From Cephalotrichum gorgonifer (Eukaryota; Ascomycota; Sordariomycetes; Microascales; Microascaceae): DNA of 64,000 bases. How positions within the stretch are numbered: the first letter of the stretch is position 1; every line of letters starts with the position of its first letter. Of the stretch, positions 34,182 to 45,113 are shown in pieces. A model generated the notes under the pieces. That model was not told where the DNA came from, made no database searches, and was given only the letters and a program-made list of their open reading frames with translations. The stretch spans positions 496,001 to 560,000 of the forward strand of contig ONZQ02000010.1 in the NCBI GenBank assembly GCA_900312665.1. Reading direction: 5' to 3'. The position numbers and the translations under genes are program-made.

Positions 34182-37100
34182 TTAAGCCTCGATCGCCTTC
34201 TTCTCGTCAATCGTCTCGGTCTTGTCCTGCGCGGCCGTCACCTTCTCCTCGAGCTCCGCAATCTTCTTCTCGTCCGCCTCGGCCTTAGCAATTGCCTCCT
34301 TGGCCTTGGTCTCCGAAGCAGCGAGTGCGGCCTCGAGCTCGGCGAGCTTCGCCTTCAGATCAGACTCAGCCGTCTTCGACTTCTCAGCCTCGGCGCTGAG
34401 CTCAGCAGCCTTCGTCGAGAGGGCCTCCTTCTCGCCCTGGACAGCCGTTACGCTCGCGGTAGCCTCGTCGAGCTTGGCCTTGAGGTCGGTCTCAGCGGCC
34501 TTCGCCTTCTCCACCTCGGCAGCGAGCTCAGCAGCCTTGGTCTTCTCCTTCTCCGCCTCGGCAGCAACCTCAGTGGCCTTCGCCTCAGCGGCGGCCTTCG
34601 ACTTCTCCGCCTCGGCAGCAGCCTCGGTGGCCTTGGTCTCAAGCGCCGCCTTCTCCTCCTGGGCAGCGGTCAGATCCGCCGCCGCCTTGTCGAGCTTGGC
34701 CTGGAGGTCTGACTGAGCCGCCTTCGACTTCTCCGCTTCGGCAGCAACCTCAGCGGCCTTCTCCTCAGCGGCGGCCTTGGCTTTCTCCGCCTCAGCGGCG
34801 GCCTCAGCGGCCTTGGCTTCGAGGGCTGCCTTGGACTTTTCCGCCTCGGCGGCAGCCTCCGTCGCCTTGGCCTCAAGGGCCGCCTTGGTCTTCTCCGCCT
34901 CAGCAGCGGCTTCGGTGGCCTTCGTCTCCAGGGCCTCCTTCTCGCTCTGGGCAGTCGCCAGGGTTGCAGTCACCTCGTCGAGCTTCTTCTGTAGCTCGGC
35001 CTCCGCCTGCTTGGACTTCTCGGCCTCGGCGGCGGCGAGCTTCGTCGCCTCATCGAGCTTGGCCTGGAGCTCCGCCTCAGTCGCCTTCGACTTCTCGGCG
35101 GCGGCAGTGAGCTCAGCAGCCTTGGCCTCGGCGGCCTCCTTCTCACTCTGAGCAGTCGCCAGCGTCGAGGTCGCCTCGTCAAGCTTGGCCTGGAGATCAG
35201 ACTCAGCCTGCTTCGACTTGTCGGCGGCAGCAGCGAGCTGGGTGGACTTGGCCTCGGCAGCCTCCTTCTCGCTCTGAGCAGTGGCGAGGGTCGAGGTCGC
35301 CTCATCAAGCTTGGCCTGGAGATCAGACTCAGTCTGCTTCGACTTCTCCGCAGCGGCAGCAAGCTCGGCCGTCTTAGCCTCCAGATCAGTCTCCGCCTTC
35401 TTGGACTTCTCCTCAGCGGCAGCAAGCTCAGCAGTCTTAGCCTCCAAGTCGGACTCAGCCTTCTTCGACTTATCCGTAGCCGCAGCAAGCTCCGCCGTCT
35501 TGGCCTCTAGGTCAGACTCGACCTGCTTCGCCTTATCCGCAGCCGCAGCAAGCTCGGTGGTCTTGGCCTCCAGGTCAGACTCCACCTGCTTGGTCTTCTC
35601 CGCGGCAGCAGCAAGCTCGGCCGCCTTGGCCTCCAGGTCGGACTCCACCTTCTTCGACTTCTCCTCGGCGGCAGCAAGCTCAGCCGTCTTGGCCTCGAGA
35701 GCCTTCTTATCACCCTCGGCGGTCGTCAGGCCGGCGGCAGCCTCCTCGAGCTTGGTCTCAAGAGCCTTCTTATCCGTCTCGGCCGTCGTCAGGTTGGCGG
35801 TGGCCTCGTCGAGCTTGGTCTGGAGGTCGGCTTCGGTCTGCTTGGACTTGGTGGCCTCGGCGGTGAGGTCCGCGGCCTGGGTCTCGAGGGCCTTCTTCTC
35901 CTAGAAAACACAAAAAAGCAATTAGAACCCGTACATGTGGTCGAGGGAAAGGTGACCTTAGGGTGCGGTGGCGGGTGTATCTTACCTTCTGCAGAGCCTC
36001 AAGCTCTTCCGCCGCCTTGGCCGCACTACCCTCCGCCGCGTCGACCTGCTCCTTGAGAGCAGCGAGCTTCGACTCGCCCTCCTCGCTCGCCTTCTTCAGC
36101 GACGCGAACTCCTCCTCCAAGCCCTTGAGCTTGCCCTCCAGGTCGGCGGCGTGCTGGGTCGCCTTCTCCTGCTGGGCGGCGTGCTCCTCCGCCAGCTTCT
36201 TCGTCGTGGCCTCGACCTCGGCAGCGTGCTGCTCCGTCAACTTCTTCGTCGCAGCCTCGACCTCGGCAGTGGTGTTCGCAGCGCCGGCCTCGCCGGCTGC
36301 GACGGCTTCGTCGCGGAGCTTTTGAAGCTCGGCCGCGTGCTTGGCCTCGGTGGCCGCCTTCTCCTCGTCGGCCGCCTTCTTCTCGTCCTCGGCGGTGGCG
36401 AGGCTCTTCCTGACGACCTCGAGCTCCGCGGCGTCCTTCTTCAGGGCCTCACCGGCCGCCTCCAGCTCGGCATACTTGGCCTGGAGCGCCTCGAGCTCCG
36501 TCTTCAGCTGCGACGACTCGCCGGCGGAGTCCTCCCGCGCCTTGTCGAGGGTCGCCTGCAGGGCGGTGTGCTTCTCCTCCCACTCAGCGGCCGCCTTCTT
36601 TGCCGCTGCGAGCTCCGCCTCGGCCTCGGCCTTAGCCTTGTCGAGTGTCTCCTGGAGGGCAGCCAGCTTGTCCTGCGCCTCGGCGAGGTCCTTCTTAGCG
36701 GCGGCCAGCTCGGCGTCGGAGTCCGTCTTGAGCTTGTCGTGGGCCTCCTGGAGGGTGCTCAGCTTCGCCGTGGCGTCGGTGAGATCCTTCTTGGTGGCGG
36801 CCAGCTCGGCGTCGGAGTCGGCCTTGTCCTTGCCCTGGGCCTGCTCAAGAGCAGCAGCCTTCTCCTGAGTCTCGGCGACCTCCTTCTTGGCGGCAGCGAG
36901 GGCTGACTCCGAGTCGGCCTTGAGTGTGTCGTGGGTGCCCTGCAGGGCGCTGAGCTTGTCGGTCGCCTCGGCGAGATCCTTCTTCGCGGCCGAGACCTCG
37001 GCCTCGCCGTCCGCCTTCAGCTTGTCGAAGGCCTCCTGGAGAGCGCTGTGCTTGTCGTTCGACGCGGCCACCTCGGCGGCGGACTCGGTCTTGAGCTTCT

Positions 37101-37767
37101 CGTGCTCGCCCTCGAGGGAGGCGATCTTCTCCTCCAACGCAGCCAACGCAGTACTCCTCTCCGCCAGGGCCTTGCTCGTGGAGGCGGCGTCGCCCTCCAG
37201 CTTCGCAACGGTCTCCGCCAATGTGCCCTGCTTCTGCTCTGACTCGCCCAGCCGGGCCTCAAGCGATGTGATCTCCGCCCGCAGCGAAGCCTCCAAGGTT
37301 GCCTTCTCCTCCTTGGCCTCCGCCAGCTGCGTTTTTAGGGTGGCTAGCTCATCCTCGGCGGTCTTCTTCTCCTCCTCAAGCTTCTTCAGCTGGGCCTCCA
37401 AGCTCGCAAGCTGCTTGTTACTAGCCTCGAGCTCGTAGGCGTGCGCAACGGCCGACTCCTCCCTCGACTTGAGCTGCTGTGCGGCCTTCTCCTTGACCTC
37501 CTTGAGCTCGGACTGGAGGTCCTTGGCCCGCTTCTCGCTCTCGCCGGCCGAGGAGCTCAATTGGCTGCTCAGCTCCTGGACCTTCTTGCGGAGGTCTTCG
37601 GCGTCTGTGCTCAGTGTGGTGTACTCCTTCTCCTTCTTGGCGAGGTCGGACTCGAGGGCCGCGATGGTCTCCTCGCGGTCGGCGAGCTTGGTCTCGAGCT
37701 CGTGCTGGGACTCTGAGGGATGGCTCGTGGCCCCGCGTGGTGCGAGGACGGAAACGACGTTGCCCAT
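34182..37767 (-). CDS. long coiled-coil protein with N-myristoylation-like start
   Basis: Two exons, 37767-35986 and 35900-34182 (85-nt intron, phase 0), give 1166 residues. Nearly the whole chain after residue 22 is Ala/Glu/Lys-rich heptad coiled coil, with no globular domain recognised. The start MGNVVSVLAP has Gly2 and Ser6, the pattern N-myristoyl transferase prefers, and so suggests a lipid-tethered rod (inference). From the start of exon 2 the chain is built of a 21-residue (three-heptad) unit of the type ESDLEAKTAELAAA-EKSKK. The unit repeats several times and alternates with a longer LDEATSTLATAQSEKEAAEAK unit. The C-terminus ends ETIDEKKAIEA. No transmembrane helix or signal peptide. 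It could be a structural tether at membrane or septum. Long open frames on the other strands are composition shadows of the GC-rich repeat. Confidence 0.8.
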
Positions 37768-39352
37768 TGCAGATGTGGTGGTGCCAAGGGCGAACGAGTA
37801 GAGAGCGGTATTATATGTCGGTGAAGATGTGACCGAGACGGAGCTGAGAGACGATTCTGCGTCTAGCTCCTCGTAGCTGCTCGGAGGGGTCTAGGTAAGG
37901 GTATGGGTATCAGGCAATGCAGGAAGACAATCCTGACGATGGGGATTGGGTGAAGAATTGGGGGAATGCAGGACGATGGGAACGGAGAGGAAGAGGAAGA
38001 GGGGGAATGCACAGGTTATTGGCCGATTTGGGGGGGTTTTCAATTTTCATAGCTTTGTCCTGCATGACCATTGATGGGGCCTAAAGCTAGGCCAGCCAGT
38101 TAACCGGGTGATAAAATGAAATGGCAGACCTTTTTGGTGGGCCATCGGCGGTGGCGCCAGGGTGCCCTGAACGGTGGCCCCACCTCGTGAAATTCTTTGC
38201 TCCACTGAGTGGCCAGCTACAGGCGCCAAGGGTGAGTTGGCGTCAAGCAGAACATGGCCCCCCCCAGGCAGGCGAGGCCAGGTCCATGACATGCTTGTAC
38301 GGATGAGTACTCGTTCTCGCGAGTGTGCTTTGTCTTGGATGTTGGGTATTCAGATTAGGTGCCCTTGAAAGTATCGCATGTCCCCTGCTGCTGCCCAACA
38401 GACACACGTGATAGCTGCAGGATATGAGTGCTTTTGTGCTCAGAGTTGTACAAGTGTAAAAGTGCAGTAATACAAGTGTGTGTCGCAGCTGCCCAACCCA
38501 ACCTCAGAGCCAAGAGGTTCCAGACACGTCATGCCATGCATGCATGGCCACGCACCTCCCAAATTCTGCCAGCATGCAGCAACAAGGCAGCAAGCAAGGC
38601 GAGAGATACCACCAAGTTGCTCTCTCGACATGGTCTCCAAGTACATGCAAGATGATAGATAACTACCCCGAAATATTTCGCCAAACCCAAGATTACATTC
38701 GTCAACTCAAGTAGCTACCCTGTCTCGATAGCAATCTGCGAAATTTGCAGCCCCATTTCCCCTGGCAGCTAGCTAAGAAGTAGCCATTATCACGCCCCGC
38801 CGTAGCTCGCCTGATTTGCGGATAATTCTCGTACGAGTATTCGTGCATGTGCAACTATTATCCAAGCCGTTCTTCACCTTGGACAATTTATACGAGTATA
38901 CTCTCGCACCCTCCGCATATCATATGCACCCGAGTCCCTCAGTTATTCACCTTCCTCTCGAATAATGTGACCAGGGTTTGTACATGTACTGGCGAGGAAA
39001 AACGTCTTTCCGAAGATTTCCATCTTCGTGACCGAGAGCCAGCCAATAGAGTACTCGTGCATGAAAGACCGCTGCTACCTTGATCAACGCTGTCCGCTCA
39101 CCGCCACATTGGCCCTCGATGCAGCCTCCTCCATTAAATCGATACCAGAGTGGCAATTGATGGTCACATTAATACCGAGGTTCTAGCATACGTCTATCAA
39201 CACTCCCTGCATGTTCAAAATGGGGGGGCGGGGGGGATGGTACCTTATCCCACGTCTCCCCAAATCCATACCTAGCTTGGGTCCGGACAGTTCAAGGCGA
39301 ACCAAGTAACCACCTCCATAGGAGAGAAACGAACATGACTGTAACTAAAACT
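37768..39352. other. intergenic, no supported gene
   Basis: 1.6 kb containing the promoter of the coiled-coil gene. Around 38560-38960 the sequence is CA/TG-rich with only short frames. A G-rich patch lies at 39219-39238. No gene supported. Confidence 0.5.
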
Positions 39353-39889
39353 TCAGCCGGCAAGTCCGTCTGCCAGCATCGCGTCTATCAGCTGGCAATG
39401 CCTGTTCGCATTCGTCTCGCTCATCTCATCGTCATAGTTAAGCCCATATGGCCAAATATGCCCGCCCCCGCAGTTAATCTTCGCGCTCTGTCCGTCCCAC
39501 GACCGCAGCAGCGCCGTCGCCTGGGGCCAGTTGTTTGCCGAGCACCGCGAGTTGAAGGCCTGGGTCTGGCCGATCCCCAGAGTATGGGAGATTTCATGGA
39601 GCGCGGTCCGCTCGTTCATGTATGACCGGTTCGAGCCGAATCGAATGTTGCCGTTGAAGTTCCCGTCCGCCGTCTGGACGCTGGGGACGTACTGCGCCGT
39701 GATGGCCTTGTTGGGTCGGGTGGATCGGCTGTTGTATCGTGCCGTGGCCAGCCGCATTGCATTTTCGATGCGAGCGTATGCGTCGGCTTCGTCTGCAGTG
39801 GGGTTTGGGTTTTTCTGGACGCGGTAGGTGATGGTTGCGGAGGCGTATGACGCACACGCCAATACGATGGGTAGAAGTGATAGACGCAT
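39353..39889 (-). CDS. small secreted HExxH metalloprotease-like protein
   Basis: Single exon, 178 residues from the ATG at 39889; the frame begins ten codons earlier but the signal peptide starts here (MRLSLLPIVLACASYASA). The mature part contains TALHEISHTLGIGQTQAF, a metzincin-style zinc motif HExxHxxGxG. It is preceded by SYMNERT and followed by two Cys-containing segments (NSRCSANNW and INCGGGHIWPYGLNYDDEMS). Zinc ligands and the catalytic Glu are all present. The chain is shorter than most secreted metalloproteases and has no visible propeptide, so it may be a minimal protease or a related glycan-associated domain. Extracellular by prediction; substrate unknown. Confidence 0.7.
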   Translation of the reverse strand: MRLSLLPIVLACASYASATITYRVQKNPNPTADEADAYARIENAMRLATARYNSRSTRPNKAITAQYVPSVQTADGNFNGNIRFGSNRSYMNERTALHEISHTLGIGQTQAFNSRCSANNWPQATALLRSWDGQSAKINCGGGHIWPYGLNYDDEMSETNANRHCQLIDAMLADGLAG

Positions 39890-40853
39890 GTTGGCCGAGA
39901 GGTATGAATCGCAAGGCAAGAGCTAGCTGGATGATAGATGAATGCAAGGAAGAGGCTACGTTAAATTACACGAATGAAGGCGAGCACCCCACGATATATA
40001 CCCTCAATGCTTGGCTGCTAAGCAGTACCGCAGCCGAATATATGTCCACTTTTGGAGTAATAATATCGCAAATAAAGGGCGATTGCAGATTCGTGGAAGA
40101 TCGTTTACGATAATCTAGCCCACTTTAGGCAAAACCTGCCTCGGTCCATCACGGGGGCCCGATTACAATTCCGGGTTCATTTTCATAAAAGGAAACTCTT
40201 TCGGGAATCTCGAATACAGACCCAAGCGAGCCAATTGTAAAAGTCCGGATCATGTGGCATCTCGCGGACATATGTCGCATTCCAACCTCCAAGATCCGAG
40301 ATTATAATATGATCTTGGTTTCAAAATCATACCTCAGTCGGAGAATTATCTTGATCTGGATACCGGACTGACCTAATCCCAGGACGGCCGTTGACTCAGC
40401 GCCCAAAAGCGCAAGCACGATATTTATTAGTTGCTGCTATGCTCATTAACAACCTTGGCGACTATAAAGTTGCGTTCTATTTTGTCAAGCTTGCTTGGCT
40501 CACTATCGAAAAGAGCGGCCTAACACTCCAGACAATAACGAACAAGTGAAGACTTCATTATGCACTTCAAAGTGTGAACCAGAGTCAGGTTGGAGAACAA
40601 ACAGACAGTGCAACGATATCAATTTACCAAAAACCTCTATCCTACCAAGCTTGACCCCTAAACACTCGACAAACAAGGCCGGCTAGCATGGGCGCGTATA
40701 GGTCGCTTCTGTGCCCCCTCGACCGTTGGCCCGCTAAAGTCCATCTATCTAGTGAGGGACGACTACACTTGCCCGTGATGTTCATTGAAAAAGAAAGAGC
40801 CCGCACACCACAAGCTCTCCCCGTGGGGTGACCCCCATGAATTACCCCGCCAC
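39890..40853. other. intergenic, no supported gene
   Basis: 964 bases with no frame of note. Contains the promoter of the metalloprotease-like gene and the 3' flank of the Gly/Ala-rich secreted protein gene. Confidence 0.5.
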
Positions 40854-41832
40854 CTATTGCCTGCCACCAGTAAGCAGGCTGATGAGCTGGGACAGCTGTT
40901 CTGAGATTGCGCTGAGCTCGGTGTTGGCCCCGGCCTTTCCTCCGGCAGCGCCACCGGCCTCTCCTCCGGCGCCGGCTTCTCCTCCGGCAGCGGCGCCGGC
41001 GCTGGGGACGAAGAAGGCGAACTCGCCGTTGAGGTCGGTAACGATGGTCGCGATCTCCAACTCTTCCGCCTCGAACTCGGTCTCGCCGACGGCAGCGCCA
41101 ACCATGAACGTGTTGGTGTCGTTGCAGAGCTTGCCGAGGACACCCTTGCTGATGTCTAGAGCGTCTTTTGGGGGAATACGTTAGCATATAAACCGGTAGG
41201 GGACCCGGGGGGCAGCCATGCAGTGTGGGGAAAAAAAAAAACGGGGGGGGGGGGGGGGTCGGGCTACTTACTACCNNNNNNNNNNNNNNNNNNNNCCGCT
41301 ACTTACTACCAGCAGTCTGCTTGTAGTCCACCTTCTGGAGGGTCAGGCCCTCGACTCCACCATCGAGCTTCACAATATAGGATACGGGCTCGAGGAAGTC
41401 GAAGCCGGCAGGTGCGGTTCCGGGGTTCGCGTTCTCGGAGACGGTCAATACCCTGGCGTCGGCGTTCTGGAACTCGATCTCGAGGGCGCCGTTTACGCCG
41501 GGGGGGTAGTTGATATCAGTCAGGATGTCGCCGCCGCCCAGGTCAATCGCAGTGTCGAATACTCCCTCCAGGACGAGCCCGGCCTCCTCCTCCTCCTCCT
41601 CTCCTCCAGCCGCGGCATCACCGCCAGCGGCGGTATCGTTGCCGGCAGCGCCACCTTTCCCGGCTCCTGCACCACCCGCGCCGCCGCGCGCCCTCCCGGC
41701 TCCGGCGCTCGCGGCGTCGCCACCAGCGGCGACGCCATTCTCGGCATTGTCGCCCTTGTTCTTGTGGGGCATGGCGATGACCGAGACAGCGAGGAGCTGG
41801 GTGAGGAAGACGGTGGCGTTAAGGAGCTTCAT
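40854..41832 (-). CDS. secreted Gly/Ala-rich protein, intron contains assembly gap
   Basis: Two exons, 41832-41307 and 41164-40854, give 278 residues as assembled. The signal peptide MKLLNATVFLTQLLAVSVIA is followed by a Gly/Ala-rich low-complexity part and a poly-Glu run. A folded segment follows (VFDTAIDLGGGDILTDINYPPGVNGALEIEFQ... through LTLQKVDYKQTA). Exon 2 continues ALDISKGVLGKLCNDTNTFMVG...FEAEELEIATIVTDLNGEFAFFVP and ends with a second Gly/Ala array and SEQLSQLISLLTGGRQ. Splicing joins phase 1 to phase 1. The intron (41306-41165) includes 20 Ns and a poly-A/poly-G run. The family is a fungal secreted protein of unknown function that I cannot name. Donor choice is ambiguous by three bases. 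Confidence 0.7.
41227..41258 (+). repeat. poly-A then poly-G run beside gap
   Basis: A run of A interrupted by one C and followed by about 16 Gs. Homopolymers of this kind commonly break short-read assemblies, and this one lies 17 bases from the 20-N gap. Confidence 0.8.
41276..41295. other. assembly gap (20 N)
   Basis: The same string gctacttactacc occurs immediately before the Ns and again two bases after them. The scaffolded ends therefore probably overlap rather than being separated by missing sequence. The gap falls within an intron. Confidence 0.9.
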
Positions 41833-43793
41833 GGTGAAAAAAATGGATCGAGGTATTGGTGATAAAGAGATAATCGAAGAAATGTCGGTTTCGAGAGAAT
41901 GCAAATGAAATAAGGTGAAAGCACAGAAAATGGGGAAGCGCAGCTTCAAGAAGAGAATAGATGAAACGGAAAGTAAGGAAAAAAGGGTGGTGAGATCTTG
42001 CTGTTGATGCTGGAAGATGAGATGAAAGAGATGTTGATCAGTGGAGGCGCTTGGCCATACTTATACACCTTGGCTAGATATCCACGATCACCCAAAGCGG
42101 CCGGGAGCACGGGCTTCAAGATGAAGGGCGACATGTTTGCCCCTTGCCTGTGAGTCGCCGGGCGTCAGGGGAAATGGCCTCCAGGCCCGTTCCTATTCCC
42201 AGTGTCCCCCGAATGCCGGAGTTAGGTACTAGGGCTGTTTCTAAGGGAGAGGGGGTCGTCTCATGTGGAGAGAGCGACACCACCTTCCGTAGCAAAGGTG
42301 CGATTGCTAGCCCGGACCTTGTCCTCGCACCTACAACCGTGCATCGATTACGGGGGTTCGCTGATCGGTGCCAGGGGGTTGCCAAGACCTTGGGCTGGGG
42401 AGTGAAACAGTCCCTTAGGGAGCCTATTTTTAGACCATTGTTTAGTTTTTTTTATTTTACCATCTCGTAGTCTGTAGTTTAAGGGCGTATATGCTTAAGT
42501 TTAATGCTGGCTGAAACCAGCGACAGTCATGAGCTACCCCGTAGGGCACATGGTCATTTTCCTTTTTTGGACTTTCTTTTCGGTGAGCGCGTTAGTTGCC
42601 AGACAGAAAATTTTCCTCAGTGTCAGTGATGAAACTTTCATTATCTCGTTTTTTTTCCTTTTGGTGAATGTTGCCGGCTGTGATGCTCGCCCTCCCGCAT
42701 CCCATGCTGCTACCCTTGAGGGCATTGATTTCGCGCTGATCTGCCCATCCAGCGATCCTTGGCGATTCCGGCGACAGAGAACACCAGGGACGAGGGAAGA
42801 AAAGTCTGGCAGGGCGAGCCGCGTTTCATCGCGATCCCTCCCGTAGTTTGGCAGGTGTGATGGCAGGTGGAAGCGCTGCTTTGAATCGAGTCCGGGGTTA
42901 AGCTTGTGAGCATCGAGAATTTATAGTGCAAGAATGGAAGGCGAAACCGATGCAGTGTTTCGAAAAGTCGCCCGGTGCTGGGGTCAAGGTGCTGCCAAGA
43001 CTCAATAATGGCATATTTGCCAAGATAATCTCTTGGCAAGATAATCTTTTGCCAAGACACCCCCTGACATCGGGCAACAAACCCACACGTCTTCCACGCC
43101 TTCTCGGCCAATAAGAAATGCTTAACAGGTGCAGGGAGGTGGGAATCGCGCCCTTGACAGATCCTCGACCTTTAATCCCCATTAAAGTTTTAACGTCTTC
43201 GTAAATTTTAATTTTAAAGTAGAGATGATGACACAAGGCATAATCTGGACATCTTAGCTAATATAGAGTCAAGGCGGGTTTCGGGGCGCCCCGGGAAAGG
43301 CAAAGGAGAGAGAGTGAGCGGGTGGTATTATTAGGTTCAATGTTGCGGACTGTACTGCTGCTCCGAACTAGCCAGCCATCCTTTAGTGTGGCGGCCGACT
43401 CCACAGCGAGGTTGAGATGGAAGGATTCGAGACGCAGCACTAAACTAGTGCGGAGGACACTCCCTTCACGGGTGGCAGCGCAAATCAGACTAACAATGGC
43501 TTCCTTCCGTTGTTGTTTGTCCTCCAAAAGGGGTTGACTGTCCGATGGCCGGTTTGGTTAGAGTTCTCTATCCTACCCACGGAAACACGGGTTCTCATCT
43601 TCCCGCGAAAGGTATCCACATGGATGCCCTTTCATACCAGTGAAGTCGAACGACTCCGTATCTAAAGATAGACGCTAAACGCAGTGCTTGTATGTTCTCT
43701 TTCGATGGTTATGTGTGTGACGATTTCCGACTAGTGCAAGGGCCTTCCAACCAGGCCTAGTTTACCCATGACTGGCGTCTTGACTAGATAGAC
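41833..43793. other. intergenic, no supported gene
   Basis: 2 kb. A TC/T-rich leader lies just upstream of the secreted-protein ATG. A frame at + 42529-42846 with a hydrophobic start was judged unconvincing. A GATA-containing tandem repeat at 43018-43058 is listed separately. Confidence 0.5.
43018..43058 (+). repeat. 16-bp tandem repeat with palindromic GATA motifs
   Basis: The unit is AAGATAATCT followed by ctt/ttt and ggc/gcc. It occurs twice in full and once in part with period 16. Each unit holds AGATAA overlapping its complement, the core bound by fungal GATA factors. It is not close to a start codon. Confidence 0.6.
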
Positions 43794-45113
43794 TTACAAC
43801 TCCCCATCGTACCTCAGATCCTCTTCGTCAATATAATCCGACAGCCTCTCAACGAGATCATCAACCGAAATCTCTTCGTCCTCGCTCTCATTCTCTCCAT
43901 CATGGTGCTTGTGCGGAGGAAGCGGGACCCTACCGACAACCTGGATGACTCCGTTCTTGGCCACAACGTCCCGGGCGACAACCGGCGTCTGACCATTCAC
44001 CTTGATCTTGACAAACGGCCCGAAGTAATTCACGTCCACAGAAACGTGCTTCTCCTGAAGCAGCGTCTTTAGGTCGTAGTGGTAGTGCTTCCCGCTCTCG
44101 GGGATCGGGACCTCGCCCGTGGAACCGTAGCGCGCATCGCTATACAGCGTCACGTTGGCCACGATCTGGTACTTCAACAGTGCCTTTAGTATGACCTTTC
44201 CCTTGTCAGAGTTAAACAAGAACGCGTTCGCCCGCGGTCCGAGCTTCGCGAAGGCCTGGTTCGTGGGCGCGAAGACGGTGCTGCCTTCCATCTTGACGCC
44301 ATGTATGAACTTCACGAAGTCGGTCTTTTCGTAGGCGAGGAGAAGGGTGGAGAAGTGGTTGGGAAGGAGGGAGAGCTCGCGGCCGACCATAGTAGGCGGG
44401 AAGGCGACCCTGTTGATCGTGTGGATGATACCGTTGGTGGCCCTCTGCGAGGTGGTTAGCTTGGTGCGGGGGACGGGGAAGGGTTGGGGGTGGTTTGCGA
44501 GGATGCTTACGGTGTTCGGTACAATGACCTTGCTGAGGAAGTTGATGTGAAGACCTCCGAGGGTAAGGCTAGCGCGGAGACGCTGCGGCTTACCGCCGAG
44601 CCACTCCTCCTTCAAGACGGTCGGCATCGTATTGGTCCTGATGAGGTCGTGGGCGGTGTACACGTGCGTGGCGATGTGGTACTCCAAAGCGCTCCTTATC
44701 CACTCCTCCGGAGGATGCTCCTTGAAGGGGAGGTGATCGAAGGCCTCGTCGGCCGGCACAAATAGGGTATTGCGGCCTTCGGTATTGTTCAGGATCTCGA
44801 CGAGGTCGTCGTGCTGGGAAAGGTGATAGGCGAACTTGGTGGTGTGGGGATGTTCGGAGATGAGCTGGTAGATGGTGAGGGTTGGCTCTGGGTGGTCATC
44901 ATCGAGGAGATTGATGGCGTCCAAGCTCTCGGTGAGCCTGTCGACGGGCGTGTCCTCGAGAGCATCGTCGAAGTTGAAAGCGCCGTCCTTGATGGGGGCG
45001 AGGACATCTTCGACAACGTCGCTGCCGCGCTGGGCAAGCTCGTCGGGCTGGATAGCGCGGACGCTGGCGGCCAACGCGAGCGCGAGGAAGGATAGATTAA
45101 GTAGGGACTTCAT
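43794..45113 (-). CDS. secreted two-domain fasciclin (FAS1) protein
   Basis: Single exon, 439 residues. Signal peptide (about 1-20, MKSLLNLSFLALALAASVRA). The first FAS1 domain (about 75-240) has LTIYQLISEHPHTTKFAYHL, NTLFVPADEAFDHLP and TNGIIHTINRVAFPP. The second (about 245-410) has LPNHFSTLLLAYEKTDFV, STVFAPTNQAFAKLG, LLKYQIVANVTLYSD and KNGVIQVVGRVPLPP. The tail is His- and acidic-rich (HKHHDGENESEDEE) and ends without a GPI-like hydrophobic segment, so the protein is probably soluble or wall-retained. FAS1 domains mediate adhesion. Upstream, a near palindrome at 45196-45217 supplies TATATA about 85 bases before the ATG. Confidence 0.9.
   Translation of the reverse strand: MKSLLNLSFLALALAASVRAIQPDELAQRGSDVVEDVLAPIKDGAFNFDDALEDTPVDRLTESLDAINLLDDDHPEPTLTIYQLISEHPHTTKFAYHLSQHDDLVEILNNTEGRNTLFVPADEAFDHLPFKEHPPEEWIRSALEYHIATHVYTAHDLIRTNTMPTVLKEEWLGGKPQRLRASLTLGGLHINFLSKVIVPNTVSILANHPQPFPVPRTKLTTSQRATNGIIHTINRVAFPPTMVGRELSLLPNHFSTLLLAYEKTDFVKFIHGVKMEGSTVFAPTNQAFAKLGPRANAFLFNSDKGKVILKALLKYQIVANVTLYSDARYGSTGEVPIPESGKHYHYDLKTLLQEKHVSVDVNYFGPFVKIKVNGQTPVVARDVVAKNGVIQVVGRVPLPPHKHHDGENESEDEEISVDDLVERLSDYIDEEDLRYDGEL

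Noticed and set aside
34222..37716. Long open frames on the plus strand and in other minus frames over the coiled-coil gene
   Set aside because: They are composition shadows of GC-rich Ala/Glu/Lys codons; the 1166-residue minus frame alone has coherent heptads and a matching intron.
42529..42846. Plus frame starting MSYPVGHMVIFLFWTFF, resembling a signal anchor
   Set aside because: The rest has no family or Cys pattern, and T-rich DNA alone explains the hydrophobic start.
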